Origin: IDS-8 sp036381215
GTDB taxonomy: Bacteria > Pseudomonadota > Gammaproteobacteria > Steroidobacterales > Woeseiaceae
DNA length: 64,000 nt
Direction of reading: 5' to 3'
NCBI GenBank assembly: GCA_036381215.1
Contig: DASVDF010000079.1
Span: 1-64,000, forward strand
A program made the translations under genes and the position numbers. The notes beneath the pieces were generated by a model. It did no database searches. It had not been told where the DNA came from and saw only the letters and a list, made by a program, of their open reading frames with translations. Below are positions 59,873 through 64,000 of this stretch, in pieces (positions within the stretch are counted from its first letter, which is position 1; every line of letters begins with the position of its first letter).

Positions 59873-60931
59873 GTGACCTGGCGCGATCTGCACGCGTCTT
59901 TCGAAGCCTGGCGGGCAGAGGGCGAGCCGCTCGTGCTCGCGAGCGTGTACGACACCGAGGGTTCCACCTACAGCAAGGCCGGCGCGCGCATGCTCATCAC
60001 CGGCGACGGGCGGTTCCAGGGAATGCTGTCCGGAGGCTGCCTCGAAGGCGATCTCGCGCTGCGCGCACGCTCCGTGCTGGAATCCGGCGAGCCGCAGTCC
60101 GTCACCTACGATCTGCGCCTGCGAGAGGACGGGGACGTGTGGGGTTTGGGCGTCGGCTGCGACGGCCTGATCCGCGTGTTCCTGCAGGCGCTCCTGCCGG
60201 CGCGACACTACGAGCCCTGCAGCGCGATGCTGCGGGTGCAGGCCGGTGATGACACGGGAGCCGCCGTCACCGTGATCCGCTCGGGGGAACCCGGGCTGCC
60301 GGCCGGCGCGACCGCCGTGATCGCGGGCGGGACCGCCGAGTGGCTCGACGTCGCGCCGGGTTACCGGGAAGCGGTCGCCGCCGCCGCCGCCGGCGCGCTC
60401 GCGCGCGGGCGCTCCGGCACGGTGCGACTCGACGGCGCCGACGCCGAGCTCCTGTGCGGCCTGCTGCAGCCGCCGCCGCGCGTCCTCGTGCTGGGCGCGG
60501 GTCCCGACGCCGAGCCCGTGGTACGGCTGGCGGCGGAGCTGGGCTGGCGCGTCACGGTGCAGGATCATCGCCCGGCGTACATCGCAAAGGGCCGTTTCGC
60601 GGCGGCGGAGTCGGTGCTCTGCGTGCCGGCCGCTGCGGCCGGTGAGTCGATCGACTTTGCCCGCTATGCCGCGGCGATCGTCATGAGCCACCACCTGGAG
60701 AGCGACCGGAGCTACCTGGCGCAGCTCGCCGCGACCGACGTTGCCTATGTCGGGCTGCTCGGACCCCGGCACCGGCGCCGCCGCCTGCTGCGCGAGCTCG
60801 GCGAGGCCGGGGCGGCGCTCGCCGGCCGGCTGCACGGCCCGGCCGGCCTCGACATCGGCGGGGACGGGCCGGCCGCGATCGCGCTCGCGATCGTCGCCGA
60901 GATTCACGCGACGGTCGTCGACCGGCGCTGA
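59873..60931 (+). CDS. XdhC/CoxI-family molybdenum-enzyme maturation protein
   Basis: A 352-residue protein. The N-terminal XdhC/CoxI domain has LASVYDTEGSTYSKAGARMLI and GMLSGGCLEGDLALRARSVL. The C-terminal Rossmann domain has RVLVLGAGPDAEPVVRLAAELG and AIVMSHHLESDRSYLAQLAATDVAYVGLLGP. Relatives sulfurate and insert molybdenum cofactor into xanthine-dehydrogenase-type enzymes. No such hydroxylase gene is in the window, so its partner is unknown. The start is GTG at 59873 with GGAG 8 bp upstream. Confidence 0.9.
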   Translation: MTWRDLHASFEAWRAEGEPLVLASVYDTEGSTYSKAGARMLITGDGRFQGMLSGGCLEGDLALRARSVLESGEPQSVTYDLRLREDGDVWGLGVGCDGLIRVFLQALLPARHYEPCSAMLRVQAGDDTGAAVTVIRSGEPGLPAGATAVIAGGTAEWLDVAPGYREAVAAAAAGALARGRSGTVRLDGADAELLCGLLQPPPRVLVLGAGPDAEPVVRLAAELGWRVTVQDHRPAYIAKGRFAAAESVLCVPAAAAGESIDFARYAAAIVMSHHLESDRSYLAQLAATDVAYVGLLGPRHRRRRLLRELGEAGAALAGRLHGPAGLDIGGDGPAAIALAIVAEIHATVVDRR

Positions 60932-60991
60932 CGCGAGTGCCCCGCCTCCGAGCCGGGATCTCGCGAATCCACAGCCAGTGAGGGGGAGACC

Positions 60992-61795
60992 ATGCAGACT
61001 TCAACGGGATATCGCTTGCTCGTCGCCGTCGTTGCCATCCTGGCATGTTCGTTTGCGGGGGCGATGCTCGCCCATGCACAACCGTCGACGGTCCAATCCG
61101 CCGCAGAGCGACTGTCGCAGCCCGGACCGGAGGATCAGTGCCTGGCAGCGGAAACGGGCCTGTGGGACGTCGTCGCGACGCTTCGCCCGACCCCGGATGC
61201 CGAGCCCGTCGTGAGCGAAGGGCTCGTTGCCGAGCGCACGATGATCGGCAACTACCAGCAGGAAGTGATGCAGCCTGCGCCGGATTCAGACGCGCAGGAT
61301 TTCCGGCGTCTCGCCTACCTGCACTACTTCCGGGCCGAAGGCTGCTGGCAGTACGTCTCCATGGATACGCGCTTTCCCGTCGGCATCATGCCGGCCAAGG
61401 GCTGCGAGAAACCGCAGGGAGGAAAGCTGACGCTGACGTTCGACAGCCTGCCCTTCGTCGGCCTCGGCACCGAGGCGGAGGGAAGGACGATCAACTCGAA
61501 CCTCGAGATCGGTCACGACGGGCCGGACCACGAATTTGTCCGTCAGTACTGGACGTGTGCGGATGGTACGGGTCGTCGCTGGCTCGCGGTGGAATACGAG
61601 TACACGCGCCGCGCTGCTACGGCGATGTCAGGTATTTCCACCCATAGAAACTGGCGGCAGACGGGCGGGCGATCGAACAGCGGTACCGGATGCATTCTTC
61701 GTGAGGCGGGACGGCCGCTGGCAAGCCGTCGGTGCGCAGGAAACACGGTATCGAACGCCATCGCGCTGATATCGCGCGTCTTGCTCCCCGCGTGA
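60992..61795 (+). CDS. Secreted protein of unknown function, C-terminal third probably frameshifted
   Basis: A 267-residue open frame. It has a signal peptide (LLVAVVAILACSFAGAMLAHA, cleavage after AHA) and a beta-rich middle (GLWDVVATLRP, SEGLVAERTMIGNYQQEV, FRRLAYLHYFRAEGCWQYVSMD, RRWLAVEYEYTRR). It resembles DUF1579-like small-molecule-binding proteins, but I do not recognise it firmly. After about residue 208 the frame becomes low quality. Protein-like sequence continues in the other two frames (KLAADGRAIEQRYR at 61648, then DAFFVRRDGRWQAVGAQE ending 61769). Start ATG 60992 follows GAGGGGGAG. Confidence 0.6.
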   Translation: MQTSTGYRLLVAVVAILACSFAGAMLAHAQPSTVQSAAERLSQPGPEDQCLAAETGLWDVVATLRPTPDAEPVVSEGLVAERTMIGNYQQEVMQPAPDSDAQDFRRLAYLHYFRAEGCWQYVSMDTRFPVGIMPAKGCEKPQGGKLTLTFDSLPFVGLGTEAEGRTINSNLEIGHDGPDHEFVRQYWTCADGTGRRWLAVEYEYTRRAATAMSGISTHRNWRQTGGRSNSGTGCILREAGRPLASRRCAGNTVSNAIALISRVLLPA

Positions 61796-61959
61796 TGCGC
61801 GACTGCCTGTCCGCCCCGCGTTTTCGGCACGCGGCACGTTGGGGACCCGCGCGCGGGCCGGTAGCTCGCGGGAGCAACCGTCAGTGATCGGCAACGGACG
61901 AACGCAGCGGAAGAAGCCGCCGAGGCGGGGAGCACTTCCGTGCGCGCTTCGCGAGCAGG

Positions 61960-64000
61960 CTACTGGAGATCGAATGACAGGCGGACCGCCACCCGCCGCG
62001 CGACGGGCACGTCGTTCTCCATCGGCGGTTCGAAGCGCCATTGGCGAATCGCTTCGATCGCCGCCTCGTCGAAAACGTTGCCGGGCTCCGCGTTCAGGAT
62101 GCCGACGTCCTCGACCCTTCCCTGCGGTGTGACGGTGAAGCTCACGTCCACCCACCCGGTCAGATTGCGGCGTTGCGCCGTGCGCGGATATTCCGGCACG
62201 ACGTAGTTGGTGCGCGTGAGGGAGCTGATCGGCACGTATTCGGGCTGCGCGGGCTCCGCGCTCGACGCCCCGTCGGCGCTGCCGGTCGCGCGCTCGGCGC
62301 TGCCCGTGCCGTCGGTGCCGGCGGGCACGAACGCCGTCGCGCCGCTCGCCTCGCTGCCGGCTGGCAGGGCGGCGCCCGTTCCGGGCACAGCGCCCGCGGC
62401 CTGGGTCTGGGCCGCGAGCTCCGCGCGCCGCTCGGCTTCTTCCGCAGCCGCCAAGGCCTCGGCCGTCGCGCCGAGATCAGCGTTCGCGGGATCGAGCGCG
62501 CGCGCCCTGGCGAGCAGCCCTTCCGCATCGTCGAGCCGGCTCTCGTCGACGGCGGTCGCCGCGCCGAGCACGAGCTGGCTCGCGAGTGCCTGCGCGGCCG
62601 CCGCGAGCTCGCCGCTCCTGGGATCGATTTCGCGGGCGTCGGTGAGCAGGGCTTCCGCCTCCTCGAGCCGACCCTCGTCGATGGCCGTGCGGGCGCCGAG
62701 CACGAGCTTGCTGGCGACCGCGACCAGGCCCTGCCGGGCGGCGGTGTTGCCGGGATCGCTGCTCAGCACGAGCTCGTAGTAGTAGCGCGCGTTGTCATTG
62801 GGCGGGGTGACCAGGCGGTTGTCGGTCAGCCGCTGGTTCGCACGCGCGAGCACCTGGTCCACTTGCTGCTCGCTGCGCGCCGCCCCCAGCTCTTCCTGCA
62901 ACAGCTTGAGCTCGTCGGTTTCCACGCCGGCCAGCACCTTGGCCGCCGTCAACGCGCCCGCGGCATCCTCGAAGCGGCCTTCGCGGATCGCGATGCGGGC
63001 TTCGCCCAGGCGGACGCGCAGCACACGTTGCTTCACCTGCGCTTCGAGGAAGGGGAGGCGCGGGTGCTCGGGGTTGGCGAGACGCACCATCGCGAGTGCG
63101 TCCGCCGCGTCGCCGGCACGCTCTTCGAGTAGGGCGGTTTCGGCGAGGGTGAGCACCTGCTCGATAACGCCGTCGAGCTCGGTTTGGATGACCGGCTCCC
63201 CGGGCGCCAGGGCGCGTGCGGAGAGGTAGAGCTCGACCGCGTTCGATCCGGGCGGCGCGATCAGCTCGCCGGCATCGCGGGCGATGCGGGCTTCTTCGAG
63301 CGTGGCCTGCCAGGGCGGCGCAGTCGCGGCGGCGGGCGCCGTCGGGATGTCGGTCTCAACGATCGACGGTGAGGACTGAACGGCCGTCTCGGCCGGGGTC
63401 GCAGCCGAACGGGTGTCCGGGCGCTCGGCTTCCGACGAGCCGAGCATGAGCCAGGCGCCGCCGCCGGCAACGAGCAGTACCGCGAGAGCGGCGGCCGACA
63501 GCAGCGCGGCCCGCGGCAATCCCTTGCCCCCGTCGGAGGCTCGCGCGGCGGCAACGCTGTCGGCCGCCGGCGTGGTCGGGGAGTCGGCCACGGGCGCGCG
63601 CCGGGCGCCGCTGTCGCTCAGGCGGCCGCTCTGGCGCAATGCGGGATCGGCCGGTCGTGCCGGGGCGGTCGGCTGGCGCGGGTGGCGCGCGGCGGGTGCC
63701 GGCATGGGCTTCGCCGCGGGCCTGGTCGCGGGTCGCGTTTGGGCTTTCGGCGCCGGCGCCGCGCCGCGCGTCTTCGCGGTGAAGGCCGAGTCCGCCGCCT
63801 CGAGGTGATGCTTGACCGAGGCCTCGACGGCGAGGCGCGCGCGGCCGGGAGAGACCGGCTTCAGCAGGAAGCGGTAGACCTGGCCGCGGTTGATCAGGTC
63901 CATGAGCAGCTCGCCGTCGTCGCGACGGCCGGCGACGATCGCCACCAGGCGAGGGACGGCATCGCGCAGGCGCTCGGTAATGCTCTCGATGCCCGAGCCG
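61960..64000 (-). CDS. Receiver-like / membrane / repeat / TonB_C protein, N-terminus outside window
   Basis: At least 679 residues visible, continuing past base 64000. The first 50 look like the end of a response-regulator receiver (PRLVAIVAGRRDDGELLM, then GQVYRFLLKPVSPGRARL). A proline/alanine-rich linker follows, then one membrane span (ALLSAAALAVLLVAGGGAWLML). After it come about 300 residues of helical TPR-like repeats (EGRLEEAEALLTDAREIDP; ESRLDDAEGLLARARALDP). The final 90 residues are a TonB C-terminal domain (YVVPEYPRTAQRRNLTGWVDVSFTVTPQGRVEDV, FDEAAIEAIRQWRFEPP). This order would put the receiver in the cytoplasm and TonB_C in the periplasm. The function is not established. Confidence 0.85.
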   Translation of the reverse strand, partial: GSGIESITERLRDAVPRLVAIVAGRRDDGELLMDLINRGQVYRFLLKPVSPGRARLAVEASVKHHLEAADSAFTAKTRGAAPAPKAQTRPATRPAAKPMPAPAARHPRQPTAPARPADPALRQSGRLSDSGARRAPVADSPTTPAADSVAAARASDGGKGLPRAALLSAAALAVLLVAGGGAWLMLGSSEAERPDTRSAATPAETAVQSSPSIVETDIPTAPAAATAPPWQATLEEARIARDAGELIAPPGSNAVELYLSARALAPGEPVIQTELDGVIEQVLTLAETALLEERAGDAADALAMVRLANPEHPRLPFLEAQVKQRVLRVRLGEARIAIREGRFEDAAGALTAAKVLAGVETDELKLLQEELGAARSEQQVDQVLARANQRLTDNRLVTPPNDNARYYYELVLSSDPGNTAARQGLVAVASKLVLGARTAIDEGRLEEAEALLTDAREIDPRSGELAAAAQALASQLVLGAATAVDESRLDDAEGLLARARALDPANADLGATAEALAAAEEAERRAELAAQTQAAGAVPGTGAALPAGSEASGATAFVPAGTDGTGSAERATGSADGASSAEPAQPEYVPISSLTRTNYVVPEYPRTAQRRNLTGWVDVSFTVTPQGRVEDVGILNAEPGNVFDEAAIEAIRQWRFEPPMENDVPVARRVAVRLSFDLQ

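Overview
The window comes from a high-GC (roughly two thirds G+C) proteobacterium, most likely an environmental gammaproteobacterium. The evidence is a paa operon with PaaX/PaaZ, an adjacent fabA-fabB pair, a bimodular QueF, a GlyGly-CTERM surface protein, a PuuR/PuuB/PuuD polyamine set, and many REP elements of the GTAGGAGCG type. I cannot name a genus. I see no rRNA, tRNA, CRISPR array, prophage or intact insertion sequence.

Layout. (1) 1-10.2 kb is an aromatic-acid module. It holds a truncated arylpyruvate (indolepyruvate) ferredoxin oxidoreductase with a divergent Lrp-type regulator, paaZ, divergent paaX-paaI, and paaABCDE. The oxidoreductase can make arylacetyl-CoA directly, and PaaABCE/PaaZ open the ring. 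(2) 10.4-16.9 kb is housekeeping: fabA, fabB, S-formylglutathione hydrolase, a TauE/SafE permease, a tandem universal stress protein, a RibA-like GTP cyclohydrolase II and queF. (3) 17.0-22.0 kb has an AMP-forming ligase coupled to a hexapeptide-transferase/acyl-carrier fusion, beside a secreted FG-GAP protein with a GlyGly-CTERM tail. (4) 22.2-24.8 kb has an EVE protein and a DUF47-Pit phosphate transport pair. (5) 24.8-43.1 kb is a catabolic island whose substrate I cannot name. It contains an MFS carrier, a glutamine-synthetase-like ligase, an enoyl-CoA hydratase, three related phytoene-desaturase-like flavoproteins, a GcvT-like C1 transferase, an NDP-forming acyl-CoA synthetase, an aldehyde dehydrogenase, a HemL-like aminotransferase, an acyl-CoA dehydrogenase, and IclR and TetR regulators. 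(6) 43.2-58.4 kb is a polyamine island: PotFGHI transporter, maleylacetoacetate isomerase, puuD, a puuA-like ligase, two class III aminotransferases, agmatinase, puuR, puuB and mmsA. Together they predict uptake of putrescine or spermidine and breakdown through gamma-glutamyl intermediates, GABA and beta-alanine to central metabolism. (7) 58.7-64 kb has a MetF-like reductase, an XdhC-like protein, a secreted protein with a damaged-looking 3' end, and a truncated gene joining a receiver-like domain, a membrane segment, repeats and a TonB C-terminus.

The most distinctive signals are between and at the edges of genes. REP ends supply the TAG stop codon of four genes (paaI, ribA, queF, puuB). A 218-bp element with perfect 17-bp terminal inverted repeats fills the fabA-fabB gap and supplies the fabA stop and the likely fabB ribosome site. 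A hairpin family built on GGGGTCGAACCGA occurs twice. Two arrays of a GGGTGTCCC repeat occupy other gaps. The best candidate for an undescribed pathway is the tightly coupled five-gene operon at 31.5-39.6 kb with its flanking genes.
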